A stretch of 64,000 bases of DNA from Trissonchulus latispiculum (Eukaryota > Nematoda > Enoplea > Enoplida > Ironidae), in assembly GCA_030248195.1 (NCBI GenBank), contig JASAND010006839.1, positions 1-64,000 of the forward strand, given 5' to 3'. The position numbers and the translations under genes were made by a program. How positions within the stretch are numbered: position 1 is the stretch's first letter; each line of letters opens with the position of its first letter. A model generated the notes under the pieces. It had not been told where the DNA came from and did not search any database. It saw only the letters and a list, made by a program, of their open reading frames with translations. Positions 35,182 to 47,105 of the stretch are shown here, one piece after another.

Positions 35182-36350
35182 TGTCACCGTAAAATTGTAT
35201 AAAACGGAATTATGTATAATTCCGTCTTTTTTCAGGAATTATACATACTTCCTGAAATGTTCAGGAATTTTGTATAGCTCTTGTTATGATCTCCAAATTA
35301 TACACGTTTCCGTCTAATTTTAGGAATTATACATAATTCCTGAATACAATCAGGAATTTTGCATAATTCCTGAGCATTTTCAGGAATATTGTGGAATTCT
35401 TGAATTTTTCAGAAATTTTGACCTAACGTATGTAATCTGTCTAACTTCCAAAAGTTAAGAGTTATTAAGTTTTACTATTCTGCTTGTGATTTCTTCCTCT
35501 ACTCGGTACTTTAGTAAGCTTTCGTAATAACTATTTTGCCATCACCTCACTAATCAGTCAAAATCATTTTGTGAAAACTATGCCCTGACTATACTCGTTT
35601 AATTGCACTGGTATGAATTGTCCGAAAAAGATCAATTTTACAAGAAACTAACCGACTTTTATAACGATAAGCCTAAAGGAAAGCCATATTTTGAAGCAGA
35701 ATACCGAAATATCTTTACTCGAATCATAGATGCAAAAGCAAAGAAGGGCATAAAAACACCTGAAGAGTACTACCTTCTGAAAACGATTTGGAATCCTGAA
35801 GTTGTCCCGAAGGATACTATTGTTAGTCTGCGATCAGCTGTTCGCGGAACATTTCAGGGGCAAGGAGCTGTCTGGTGCGGATGCAAGCCAGGTCGTTTGC
35901 AGTGTGAAACAAAGCGATGTAAATGCAAAGCAAGAGACCACTTATGCAGCTCAAAGTGCCACCTGTCAACATCATGCAGAAATAAATAACTCATTCAAAA
36001 GCTATGAAATTCAGCACTTATGAAGCGTTTAAAATTTTCGTTATTAAAATTATGATTAAAAATTACTAGATCGTTTTCAGTAATTATCATTGTGTTTTGC
36101 ATACGTTAGGTCAAAATTTCTGAAAAATTCAAGAATTCTACAATATTCCTGAAAATGTTCAGAAATTATGCAAAATTCCTGAATGTTTTCAGGAATTATA
36201 TATAATTCCTAAAATTAGACGGAAAAGTGTATAATTTGGAGATCATAATAAGACTTATACAAAATTCCTGAGCATTTCAGGAATTATGTATAATTCCTGA
36301 GATAAGACGGAATTATACATAATTCCGGTTTATACAATTTTACGGTGACA
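35182..36350 (+). mobile_element. Ginger-like DNA element with TGT...ACA ends
   Basis: Starts TGTCACCGTAAAATTG and ends with its complement, flanked by TATA (35178-35181, 36351-36354). The terminal repeats of about 250 bp are filled with AGGAATTATACATAATTCCT words. TGT/ACA termini with 4-bp duplications, together with the protein inside, fit the Ginger group of integrase-type DNA transposons. It is non-autonomous as it stands, since no integrase core is present. Confidence 0.65.
35603..35989 (+). pseudogene. Ginger/KRBA2-like ORF lacking the integrase core
   Basis: Open for 128 codons from just after a TAA to a TAA; it contains no ATG, so it needs an upstream exon or is a remnant. Residues about 7-55 (FYKKLTDFY...TPEEYYLLKTIW) resemble the N-terminal segment of KRBA2/Ginger-type integrases. 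Residues about 92-128 form a Cys-rich tail (WCGCKPGRLQC, KRCKCKA, LCSSKCH, SCRNK) like the C-terminal zinc-binding segment of the same proteins. The roughly 150-residue DDE integrase core between them is absent, yet the frame is continuous. An internal deletion is the simplest reading; function as a short DNA-binding regulator is only a possibility. Confidence 0.55.
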
Positions 36351-37269
36351 TATACATTCAATGGCCAAATAGTTGAATGTGTACATTCAATGGCAAAGTT
36401 ATTGAATGTGTACATTCAATGATTATTGTCATTGAATGTATACTACATTCAATGATCAATGATAATCTTATTGAATGTACACATTCAATGACCAATGACC
36501 TAAATCATTGAAAGTGTAACTTGGCACATTATTTCGCTTAGAATTTAAAATTTGTACCCTAAATAGTGTTGTGCGTTGGCCAAACAAAGGTGGCTGTTGG
36601 CCGACCGTTGACCGTTGGATTTTGATTCTATTAAAACGACAAATATTCGACCACGTAAACCCCCCTTTTCAACAAAATCGAAGACAGAAACTATTCGGTT
36701 CGTTATAGATATTTTAGTTGTTTTGAACAAAAAAGTTTTTGTTTCCATTTTGTTTTAGCGAATATTTGTTTTTCGATTAGGTTTTTTTGAAAATTCTTAT
36801 TTTCCCTATTTTTTGCAATAAAAAATTGGTACATTTTCCTTTTTTGCCAAAGTTCACTCAGAAAACTTCACAACACCGTTAGACAAATAAAATCAACAGC
36901 CAACGGTCAACGGTCGGCCAACAGCCACCTTTGTTTGGCCAACGCACAACACTATTTAGGGTATAAACTTTAAATTATGAGCGAAATAATGTGACAAGCT
37001 AAAGTTTCAATGATTCAGGTCATTGAATGTGTACATTCAATAAGTTTATCATTGAATGTTTACATTCAATGACAACAATCATTGAATGTACACATTCAAT
37101 AAGTTTGCCATTGAATGTACACATTCACTGATTTGGCAAATTGAATGTATACGTTCAATGATTGTACACATTCAATGCAACATATACACTAACCCTTAAC
37201 ACCACGAAGATCTCCATATAGCAAACCAACTACCTTAAGACGTACGGCGAATAAGTTTTTAAAATGTTC

Positions 37270-37620
37270 CCTTTACAGAAATCTTTTCGTTTAAGGCGTT
37301 TAAGCCCCGTAAATCTACGGAGCTTAAAAATGACTGATTTTGAATTCCACCTACTATTGCTGTCTACTTAAACTACTTAAATTAAGTAGTTTTTATGAAA
37401 GCAGTTCTACTTAAACGGCTTAAAGTTCAAGTCGCTGAAAGTTTAAGTAGACCTGTATTTGTGAAACGCCACTTTACTTATAGTTAAAGTAGCTAGTTTT
37501 TTGTGAAAGGGGGTTTGCTTAAGCAACATAAGTTAAGTCGTTTAAGTAGAAATTGGTTTCACAAAAACCACTTCGTTTAAGTTAAGCCGTTTACGTACTT
37601 TTTGTGAATCGACCCTTAGA
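37270..37620. repeat. MITE of ACTTAAACGGCTTAA words
   Basis: Relative of the 17092/19484 repeats, with TTTATGAAA and TTTGTGAAA spacers, ending TTTTTGTGAATCGACCC. Immediately followed by a partial copy of the 21115 foldback end (37626-37660). Confidence 0.55.
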
Positions 37621-37926
37621 CTTAATTTTGGGGGCCCCAGCTATGGTCATCAAGCCTCAAATTTTTTACTGACACACACATTCCAGCAAAAGCCAGTCTC
37701 TCAAAACTGGAAACTTATTTTGCTGTTGTTGAAAATACAGTCAAAGTTTCCAACTAACATCCGCACAACATCGATTTTAAAAAATGTCTCATTGAGAATT
37801 GTCTATGCACTTTCTTTTCTTAATCCAAGAAGACGTCAGTCTGTTTTCTGTGATACCACGCGACTCCTGTTGCTTTCGCCAGGAGGGAGGACGGTTTACA
37901 TGGAACCCGCTAGTTGAATGCTTAAT

Positions 37927-38470
37927 GACCTAGTTTCACAAAGCTCCTCTTAAACTGCTCCTAGACATTCGCTCATAAAGACCTCTTTGCGCCTTTCTCT
38001 TAACTTTCACACTGGGATCTTATGAGGTGTGCTGGAAAAGTTAAGAGACTTAAAAGTTAAAATGACTATATATTAAATTCACCTACTAAACGTAATAATA
38101 AATAGAACATTTAAATCGAACATTCTCAAATTTAAAGGTAAGGATAAAATTAACTTGTTTCTTATTTTTTGACAAACGTAATGACGAAATTTACTATTAT
38201 ATACTGATACTGTATTTTCAACAGTTGAAGCTCATAAAATGACTGGCAACCTTTTATAGAACTTTTCTGGAGGAATACAATACATTGCACCTTTATCTTG
38301 GCTAAATATTTGAACAATTAGCACTTGAAAGTGTGTTATGAGCCCAATTTTGGGCTCCTAATTCTAAGAGCCGATTTAGGAGCCACTTCGTGAAACACCA
38401 TTCTCCTAACTTTTTTCATAAGTAGCAAATTTAGGAGCTCTTAACGCTATGAGCCCTTTGTGAAACGCCC
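37927..38470. repeat. MITE of GGAGCTCCTAA words upstream of gene B
   Basis: Ends are TAGTTTCACAAAGCTCC and complement of GGGCGTTTCACAAAGGGCTC. The interior near 38340-38460 repeats GAGCCC/GGGCTC and CTCCTAA/TTAGGAG. It ends about 80 bp before the gene B acceptor, so it forms part of that gene's upstream region. Confidence 0.6.
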
Positions 38471-38568
38471 CACATTGAATAAGAATCCCATTCAGAGAGT
38501 CCTTAGGTTCCGAAGATTCGTGCATACGGTCAGTCCTTTAATGATTTCTAGACTTGTGGTTGTGCATT

Positions 38569-38964
38569 ATGACTGCCTACTTCGACCAAATGTCAGTGAA
38601 GCCAAAGACAGTTAAGCCTGTAAATGAAGAAAGAGCAAATGTCTTTACCAACTATAAGACATTAAAGAAACTGGCTTTCCAGGCAGCAGAAAAAGAACGA
38701 AAATCTAAAATGTTGCTGCAACATCCTGACAAACTTAATTCAATGACGTCCAGGAAAGAACCAAAAGTCGAAAATATGGGAAAACACCAAAATCCGATGA
38801 CACCTGTGACTGCAAAGAATATTTACGACGACGATAAACGAAGCATAGAGAATGGCAGTCTGTCTTTGAGGGCTGAGCAATGGGTACAACAAAGAAGAGC
38901 CTTTACGGTTTGGGTTAGAAACGGCAGAAGAGATGACATGGATAAACTAATGGAATTCATATAA
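38569..38964 (+). CDS. small protein, member B of an unrecognised two-gene family (131 aa)
   Basis: The ATG at 38569 is chosen over earlier non-ATG codons because it aligns with the start of the paralogue at 30931 (MTAYFDQMS against MTNCFDHMS). Shared features: an FTNY/FRNF segment with a basic run (AEKERKS), PVT, and the C-terminal FTVWVRNGRRDDMDKLMEF. A candidate acceptor (TTTCTAG) ends at 38551, 17 nt before the ATG, the same distance as in gene A. The middle is longer and unrelated. No known domain. Function unknown; probably soluble and very basic. Confidence 0.7.
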   Translation: MTAYFDQMSVKPKTVKPVNEERANVFTNYKTLKKLAFQAAEKERKSKMLLQHPDKLNSMTSRKEPKVENMGKHQNPMTPVTAKNIYDDDKRSIENGSLSLRAEQWVQQRRAFTVWVRNGRRDDMDKLMEFI

Positions 38965-39720
38965 TTGATTTCGTCAGCAAACAAACATACTTGAAACATT
39001 CGGACTGTAGCAGGCTAAAACGAAGTCATTTCGCGAACGTTTCCGCGATGTATACAAGTGTATAGCACTTAGTAGATATATAGTACATTTGCTTTAGTCT
39101 GTAAAGATTGAAAACAGTAAAAATGTTTTTGTTTTAACGATTGTATTTATTATGTTTCTCCAGATTTCTGAATTCTAATTTTTATGCAGCGGACTTCTAT
39201 ATTCCGAATCTGCGCATAAGCTGGCAGTTATTGCATAATTCAGTGATGCGTTAATGTGTAATGGGTATGCAGATGAGAGCTCGCTGCTCAAGTGAAGTCA
39301 GAATCTGTAATGTCGAGATGAAACCTGATTGTATAAATAATTCATATCTATTTTTCAACTAAACTTTCGTTCCTATATATAGATGAAATATGTCTGAAAG
39401 ATGAAATACGCTCTTCCGATATTATTTTCCGTCCGGAAAAATTAGCTTAGGATGATTCCGCCCCCCGGAAATTTTAGCCTAGGCTGACCTTTGTTCGGAA
39501 AAATACCCATGGGAATTTTTACCCGGAAAAATCAGCCTAGACTGAACTTCCAGAAATTCGTGTCTTGTCTGTTAACAATACTTAAAATTGACAATTTTAG
39601 TAATTGTCTAAACACATTGGCATAAAGGTCATCTATGTCTCTTGATGAGATATCTTTGTTAGGTAACAGCGGACGCGCACAACGGTTTGTTGAATGCAGA
39701 TGTGTTAGCGATAGACAAGC
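38965..39720. other. unassigned DNA, including GGAAAAATTAGCCTAGGCTGA words
   Basis: At 39420-39555 the words CCGGAAAAAT and AGCCTAGGCTGA recur several times. No gene. Confidence 0.35.
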
Positions 39721-39726
39721 TAGTCA

Positions 39727-39850
39727 GTGCCGGTAGGCAAACTAAAGTACCGCTACGCAAACCGATGATGCCGGAAGGCAAACTCAAGGTGCCGGCAGGC
39801 AAACTCTAATGTACCGCTAGGCAAACTCTGGGTGACGGTAGGCAAGCTAA
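39727..39850. repeat. minisatellite, about 6 units of about 22 bp
   Basis: Units vary around GTGCCGGTAGGCAAACT (for example GTACCGCTACGCAAAC and GATGCCGGAAGGCAAACTC). Confidence 0.75.
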
Positions 39851-40379
39851 GCGGAAAAGGGATAACTGTTAGAGTTCAAGTTTAACAAGTTTAAAATAAA
39901 CGTCATTAAATTGCAATTAACAATACCAAATATATCGCCATCAAAACAAAAGGCTGTGTGACGATTCCCCCAAATTTAATTAGGCTGAATTGAAAGGTCT
40001 TTTGTCAACTGTCACTTAGGTCAGCAGGGTGACTCGTCTTAAAATAGAAATCTATTGAATTCTGCTACAGTATAGTGGCTGAGCCTATTCCATTCTCAAC
40101 CGGAATTTAAAGGATAGACATAGGCCCAACACACATATTATCCCCTTTTGTGCGGAGCATTTTTGTTACTTGTTTTGAAAAGTTTTGAACTACAAAAGGC
40201 ATTCTTGAAAAATTTTTGCGCCTTCGGCGCATCTACGCATGGCGTGGCGAAACGATAAATTAAGCATTTAAAATGCTTTAAAACGTTAAATAAAGTATAA
40301 AATAACACAAAAATCGGTGTTTTGAGCGAAAACAGGCATGGCGCAATTTTTTTCCAAATTACGCAAAAAATTTTGGGGC

Positions 40380-42215
40380 ACTGCGCCACGGACCGCAAAA
40401 AGTTCGGACGAAAAAAAAACACAGCCTAGGGTAATTCGGGGGCGCTGATTCCGAATCTGCAGTCGAAATTTTGAACCGAGCTACCAAAAGCGAGTTATTA
40501 TGGAATTTTTGAAAAATCGATGAAAATCGATTTTTGCGGGCGAACAATCGATTTTTATGAAATTTCGACTGCAGATTCGGAATCAGCGCCCCCGAATTAC
40601 CCTAGGGGCGACTTTTCGCGAAAATCGGAGACAAAAAATTTTTTGATCGATTTTGATCGATCGATTCTACTGATCGATCGATCGATCGGATCGATCTCTC
40701 GATTCGATTTTTGAAATCAGCTACCTCGATTTACCCTAAGGGCAACTTCTCAGCCAAATCGGAGACAAAAAATTTTTTCGAACCATAAGGGGGGACCAAG
40801 GCGAAAAAATCGCCCCCCCCCATCTAAATAAGTGCCCAATATTGAGCCAGAAAGTCCATAAAACCGTTAAAAACGTGTATTTCTCGCAATAATAAACACT
40901 TTCAGCCAAAAATTTGGATTTCTTTGAAAAATTTTGCAGAATTTACCCTAAAAATACCCAATTTTTGGCCAATTTTTCGCGCCTTCGGCGCGACTACCCC
41001 CCCCCCCCCCAACTTGGGGGGGGGGCTGGGGCCCCCACAAATTTTTGGGGGGGGGTTTGTAAAAATGGCTGGGGGGGTTACCCCCCAAACCCCCTCCCCC
41101 AATTACACCTATGCCTTTTAATTGCTGTAAATAACCATCTTTAGCTGTTTATAGCTGATTTACAGCCATTTTTTCGAAAATTTTCAGAAATTGCAAAAAA
41201 CATTTTTAAGAATTTAGCATTTTTTACTTGGTTTGGACCCAATTTTAGGGGGGGAGGGGGGTTTGAGCTCGGCTTGGGGAGAGGAGTAACTGAGGTCGGG
41301 TAGGGGGGAAGGGGGGGGTCTGGCCTCTCCGTGGGTGGTCTCACAGGGGGCAAACTGTAGTCTGGTACACCTATGGGGGGACCCCTCCCCCCAAATGGAG
41401 GGGTCGCCAACCCCCCCCCCTGAAAATTTTTTCCTACCCCTCCCCCCAAATCGATTTTTTCAGACCCCTCCCCCCTAAAAATTTTCAAACCCCTACCTAA
41501 ATTTTTGAAAATTTTTAGCTAAAACTTCGCAATTTTTCCAAAACATTCCAAAAATTAGCGAAAAATTGCAAGAATTCGCTTATTTAAGCTAAAAATCGTT
41601 AGAAATAGCTGTAAATTGTGAAAATTTTTCAATTTTTTAAAGAGAAACCGACGTTTTTGGAAATTTTTTGCCGACCCCCCCTCCCCCTTTTTTCGCCAAA
41701 CCCCCCTCCCTACTTTTTCTCTGAACCCCCACCCCCACTTTTTTCGCCAGCCACACCTACATGTGCCCCCGCCCCCCACCTGTCCCCCAGTTACACCTAT
41801 CGGGGTATGCTGGGCATAGTTTCCTTTGGGGTGGGTAGGGGGTGGTATCCCTTCAAATTTTTGACGTACCCCCCCCCCGACTTTCGGCTAAAGGATTTTT
41901 GGACCCAAAAAGTTAGCTAAATTTGGTCGATTTTTGAGATTTCTGAGGTCCGAACCGAATTCTGGGGGGGGGGAAGTTTAGGGGGCACAGGAAAACTTTT
42001 GTCGGTAAAAATCGGCACAATATTTTTCCAATTTTTTCCGGAAATTATTCCGATTTTTTACCGAATTTCTTCCGATTTTTCCGGGGATTTTCCCGATTTT
42101 TGTGCAACTTTTCCATTATTTCGATCTTTTTTTCCGATGTTTTCCTTCTAGACATTTTTGGAATTTCCTGGCAGAGAGAGAGAGAGAGAGAGGGGGGGGG
42201 GGGGGNGNGGGGGGN

Positions 42216-42263
<48 letters not shown>

Positions 42264-42264
42264 N

Positions 42265-42310
<46 letters not shown>

Positions 42311-42440
42311 TTCCGGGATTCGCCATTCCCGGAATCCGGGAAGTACTGAACTGCCCGTGTTTCCGGGAGCACTTTAGGTCACCCCCAACTCCCCTGAAAA
42401 TTTCAGCCGGATCGGTCCAGCCAATCAAAAGTTAGAGGGG
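40380..42440. other. low-complexity C/G-run and palindromic DNA
   Basis: Contains a palindrome at about 40420-40615 (GGGTAATTCGGGGGCGCTGA and complement), GATCGATCG runs near 40650-40700, and repeated C- or G-runs between stretches of AAATTTTT. Long frames here on both strands are artefacts of the runs. Confidence 0.5.
42192..42308. repeat. poly-G tract with unresolved bases
   Basis: About 117 bases of G with N at 42206, 42208, 42215 and 42264, preceded by (AG)n. The length is unlikely to be reliable. Confidence 0.9.
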
Positions 42441-43809
42441 GGGGACAAGAATCCGGAGAATAATAATAATAAAGAAATAACGGACATACCCAAGTTAAAG
42501 GGTTGCCTTTTTGTTGAAAAAGCGGCAACCCAAAAATAACGAAATTCCAGATTAAACGATGTCGAAATTTTTTATTACAATAAATACATGTTCCTAATTT
42601 TTCAAACATGTTATAATTTAATTTTTATCTAAGCAGAAAGGATAACGTCACTAACCCTTTAATGTCGGATGGGCCATATGGCCCAGGTGGCGATTTTCGT
42701 CATATTTTTTGGGAGAGGGTCTAGTTACCGGTTGGCAGTCTGGAAATTGCTCCTTTTTTCTCCAACGCGTCCACCCTATTTTGAGAAATACTTCCACACC
42801 TGCTTGAAAAATTGAGTTTCTATAGCATTCCGCCGGCAATGAAAATTTTTATGATTTCCAGCCCTGTTCGAGCACTGCAATCAAACGAATCCAGATCCGG
42901 CGGTAGTTCGTCGGCGGAAAGGCCATTTCATCAGGTGATAGGGGAGATTCTGCGCATTAAAATAACGTATAGTTTATTCTGTCTCAGAATTAACTCTTGC
43001 TCCTAGAAATCAATTAGTTGATTTTCAGCAAGGGCAGTTTATCAAAAATTCGCACTTTTTCCGTACCACCAATCGATTAATTGCTCTACATTTTTTATGT
43101 ATGTAAGCATTGAAGGGTCCCCGATGAACCCAGAAAAAGTTAGATGCCAAAGTCGGAAAAAGTGCGAATTTTTGATAAACTTCCCTTGCTGAAAATCAAC
43201 TAATTGATTTCTAGGAGCAAGAGTTAATTCTAAGACAGAATAAACTATACGTTATTTTAATGCGCAGTCTCCCCTATCACCTGATGAAATGGCTTTTCCA
43301 CCGACGCACTACCGCTGGTTCTGGATTCGTTTGAATGCAGTGCTCGAACAGGGCTTGAAATCATCAAAATTTTCATTGCCGGCGGAATGCTATAGAAACT
43401 CAATTTTTCAAGCAGGTGTGGAAAAAGCGGTCCAAGTCGGTCAACCTTGTCGGCTTGTCCGACTTGGTTGCACCGGTCGCCCCCTCAGAGTGCTCGGCTC
43501 AGGACTGTGAGTGGTGGAAACACCCAGCCGGGAGGGGTATGCGTGCTCCAGCTAAAATCGGAGCCTCCACTTCAGTGGCGTGGGTGGAGTATACAATGCT
43601 ATGGATCCGGTCCCTGAACTGATCCCTGTCCCTGTGACTCTATGTCCCTGTGGCTCATCCCTTCCCAATCCTAAGGTGGGACCCGTGCCGAGAGGATGCA
43701 TGGCGGCGGGAGGCCGCTCTAAACGGGCGATGTGCTATGTTTGCTGAATCCTGTGCGGGGCAACGGGATGAAGCGATTGATGGTCCTTTCCCCGTGTACG
43801 TAATAGCCT

Positions 43810-44109
43810 ATGGATATTTCTTTTAACTCTTCTACACCCAATTTCCCAGAGTCACCGTCATCCTCGTCTTTCTCAGGTTTCTCACCTCCGGAGGTGGAAG
43901 ATGCTGAAAGGATTGTGCATGCTCTGACTCACTCACCAGCTGCTGTATTAAATGACAGTTCCAGCTCTGTATTTTCGGGCTTTAGTGACCATGATATAAT
44001 GAATGCCCAACATGCCATACAAGCCTTTGATGATCTAGAAATGGCGAACAGCGATGCCTTGCTGAGGCCAGCAAAAAAGAACTTATCTTCGGTACATGGA
44101 ATGTACTAA
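43810..44109 (+). pseudogene. LINE N-terminal ORF segment
   Basis: Ser-rich 99-codon frame from an ATG. The repeated words SSSxFSGFS (residues about 16-22 and 56-62) suggest an internal duplication. It runs into a stop where the endonuclease frame takes over; the run of six A near 44071 is a likely site of the frameshift that separates them. Confidence 0.6.
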
Positions 44110-45221
44110 GCCTCAATGCAGACTACCTACCTACCCTTCTTATCCATGAACTCGGGCAACTAAAGGTTGACATCTGCTGTCTACAGGAATCACGATGGCC
44201 AGGGAGGGGCTGCGAATACGTGGATGACTGGATTATAGAGTACAGCGGCTCAATGGATGGTAGTCGAACCCGTGGTGTCGCTGTCGCCATGGCGCCCCGA
44301 GTTGCAGCGTGCGTGGAATCTGTTCTAACTGATGACAACAACGCAGATAGGCTGCTCTGTGTACGGCTCAATACCAGTCCTGTTAAAATTGCTGTGGTTT
44401 GCTGCTATGCTCCCACGGACTGTAGCAGCCCAGCCGAAAAGGACGCCTTCTATGAATCCCTAAACAATCTTCTATCTAATTTGCCAAGAACTGATGTCGT
44501 TGTACTATGCGGTGATTTTAATGCAACGATTGGCATCGAACAGAGAATGCAGAGCCCTTGCACGGGACCGTTCTGCTACGGTGAAGCAAATGACAACGGA
44601 TTCCGCTTTGTCGATGCTTGCCGCCGTCACCGTGTGAAGATCACAAACACATGGTTCATGCATAAGAGAGCTCATCAACAGACATGGTATTCTAATACTG
44701 GAACGGCCAAGAAGACGATCGATTTCATCGGCATTAGCAGTAGGTTTGGTTCTGCTGTTCGGGACTGTAGAGTTTGGCGTAGTGCCAATCTCCCCGGTGT
44801 CTCAGAAAACTCCCTTGGAATCGATCACAGGCTACTGTTGGCGCCCATTCGCCTTCGTCTAAGATCAAAAAGAACGCGCGAAGATCTGAAAAGCTTTGAC
44901 ATCGATAAGCTGTCTGACCCGCTGATCTCTGCACGGTATGCTAATTTAGTCAACCACACGCTATCTGGAGCTGTCCCCAAAGAGCAAGAGGACATAGAAG
45001 TAGACTGGAGTGTCCTCAAAGGGGCCATGACTGGCGCAGCTGAAGCAATCCTTGGAAGATCTCGCCGGCCTCGGCCCTCATGGCTCTCGGATGAAACCAT
45101 CGTGCTGTGTGAAAGAAAGAGGAAACTAAGGGCAGATATGCTTCAGTCAACTGGGATACGCCGACGTGAACTCAACCACCAGTTCCGTCAACAGCAGCGG
45201 AAAGTCAAGAAATCAGTCTGA
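44076..45221 (+). pseudogene. LINE apurinic endonuclease domain
   Basis: Endonuclease that nicks target DNA for target-primed reverse transcription. It shows GTWNVLSL, LQESRW, CCYAPTD, LCGDFNATIG, TWYSN, IDFIGI and GIDHRLL in the family order, including the catalytic Glu, Asp/Asn and His positions. The frame ends in a TGA at 45219-45221 that interrupts an otherwise continuous reading into the RT region. Confidence 0.88.
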
Positions 45222-46560
45222 ATGAACAAAAACAGCTACTACCATTCTTTGGCAGAACAAATCGACCGCGATTACCACGCATCTAGATGGCACGAGGTAT
45301 ATGCTAAGCTAAAGTTGTTTTGGAGGAAGCCAGCATCGTCAGCGGATGACCTAAAGCGACCTGACGGAAGTCGAATATACAACCGCAAGGAAAAAGTTAT
45401 TCGGTGGAAAAATCACTTCGAACAGCTTTTGAATATACAACGAGAAGTGGATAATGATGAACTCAGCGTGCTGCTAGCCGATGCTCAACCAGTCGGCACA
45501 AGTGAAATCGACGATCGAGCGCCATCTCGTGAAGAGGTGTCAAAAGTAGTTCAAACCCTAAAACGGAGGAAGGCTCCTGGAATCTGCCGAATCGCCGCTG
45601 AAATGCTGCAGGCTGCCGCTGACCAAGCAGTCACCTGGCTGCACGGAATCATCAGACGATGTTGGCAAGCCGAAATCTGTCCAGATGACTGGCGTAAAGC
45701 CATTATCTCTGTGCTGCATAAAAAAAGGTGATAAATCTATATGCGATAACTACCGAGGAATTGCTTTGCTGTCAGTTCCTGGCAAAGTGTTCGCTCTCAT
45801 CATTCTACAAAGAATTCGAGACCGCATTGAAGAGGTAGTGAGTGAATCACAGTGTGGGTTTCGAAGAGGCCGTAACACAGTGGACCAACTTTTTGTGCTT
45901 GGAAGACTGGTTGAAAATCACTAGCGTAGTGGAACCCCTCTGTATTCCATTTTTGTAAATCTTAAAAAGGACTATGACAGCGTCGACCGTGAGTCACTGT
46001 GGCTAGTGCTTGAGCAGTTTGGAATTGAGGGCAAGCTGAATCGATTGATAAAGCTTCTGCATCACAACTCTTCCTGTGCTGTGAAAATATATGGCGAGCT
46101 GTCAGATTGGTTCAAAGTCCGTACTGGCGTACGGCAGGGTTGCGTCCTCGCGCCTTATCTTTTCAACTGTTATATTGATATTGCTGTGAAAGGTCTATTA
46201 GAAAGAGCCAACGTGGGTGCAACCATCTGTTTCCGACAAGGCAGCCGCTTCCTCCCCGACAGCCGAATGGGCAAGTCAGAAAATTCGTTCCTGGAAACCA
46301 TAACAGCCCTTCTATATGCAGACGACGCAGCCATTATTGCGACCTCACCTGGCAACTTAAGTCGTGCCATTGACGTGTTTTCAGAACTTTATTCCATCCT
46401 GGGTTTGGAAATCAGCTGTCCCAAAACCAAAGTGGTCTGCTTCAGTGCCCATCCTATCAATCCTAACATCAGAGTAGCCGGAGAAACCATCGAGCAGTGT
46501 CACTCTTTCAAATATTTAGGGTGCTCACTCTCTCAGGATGCTCGGATTTCGAAGAGATAA
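45222..46560 (+). pseudogene. LINE reverse transcriptase domain
   Basis: Contains KRRKAPG, NYRGIALLSVPGKVF, SQCGFRRGRNTVDQ, GVRQGCVLAPYLF and the catalytic LYADDAAII. Damage: one extra A in a seven-A run at about 45719-45725 shifts the frame, TAG at 45922-45924 stops it, and a frameshift near 46535-46545 separates it from the C-terminal part. Confidence 0.9.
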
Positions 46561-47105
46561 GCAACCGTATCAAGCTTGCCGGTGCTGCTTTTTCGAAGCT
46601 GAACAACGTTTGGAACAGCCATGACCTTAAGCTGCACGTGAAACTAAAGCTATTTGGTTCTTCCGTCCTATCAGTGCTTCTGTACAGCTCTGAAACCTGG
46701 GCTGTGCGGGCTGAAGACGTTCGAAAACTGGAAGTGTTCCAAAACAATTGTTTGCGTCGTATTCTGGGAGTGTCCCTGTTAGACCGGGTCCCAGTCAATG
46801 CCCTCCGCGAAGTCTGTGGACTGGATCTTGTAGCTGCTGCTATTCGGAAACGACGACTTCGGTGGGCTGGTCATGTGGCCAGGATGGATAACTGTAGAAT
46901 TCCCAAGAAAGTCCTCTTTGGTTGGGTTGAAGGTGGCCAACGTGGCCCGGGCAGACCAAGAAAGGATTGGGCTGAGGTATTGTCCGGCGACCTAAGATCC
47001 CTTAACCTCAGAAATTGGTATAATACTGCTCAGGATCGGAAGGAATGGAGAAGATTAGTTAATGGAACGGCGGCTTTCATGGACGGACAACGTCTGGGCC
47101 AATAA
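46497..47105 (+). pseudogene. LINE C-terminal domain
   Basis: Carries SSETWAVRAEDVRKLEVFQN, RLRWAGHVARM, IPKKVLFG and GPGRPRKDWAEV, a region typical of the C-terminus of this type of LINE polyprotein. It ends at TAA 47103-47105, 13 nt before the 3' boundary. Confidence 0.85.

Larger units (their letters stand above)
35139..37190. mobile_element. palindromic MITE of CATTGAATG words, interrupted near its left end
   Basis: The outer ends (35139-35181 and 37147-37190) are inverted copies reading GTATATATGTTGCATTGAATG. Between 36355 and 37190 the word CATTGAATGT or its complement recurs more than a dozen times. The Ginger-like element at 35182-36350 has inserted into the left arm. A central palindrome at 36558-36966 (GTTGTGCGTTGGCCAAAC) may be a further nested element. 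Confidence 0.72.

Noticed and set aside
36355..37190. Regularly spaced CATTGAATG repeats that at first resemble a CRISPR array
   Set aside because: The spacing is irregular, repeats occur in both orientations and form arms of a palindromic MITE; the genome is eukaryotic.
41618..42435. Several 60-127 codon frames rich in Pro or Gly on both strands
   Set aside because: They come from C/G-runs, the poly-G tract and unresolved N bases; no conserved motif and starts are arbitrary.
43810..47105. Reading the LINE as an active element
   Set aside because: At least three frameshifts and two in-frame stops break the polyprotein.
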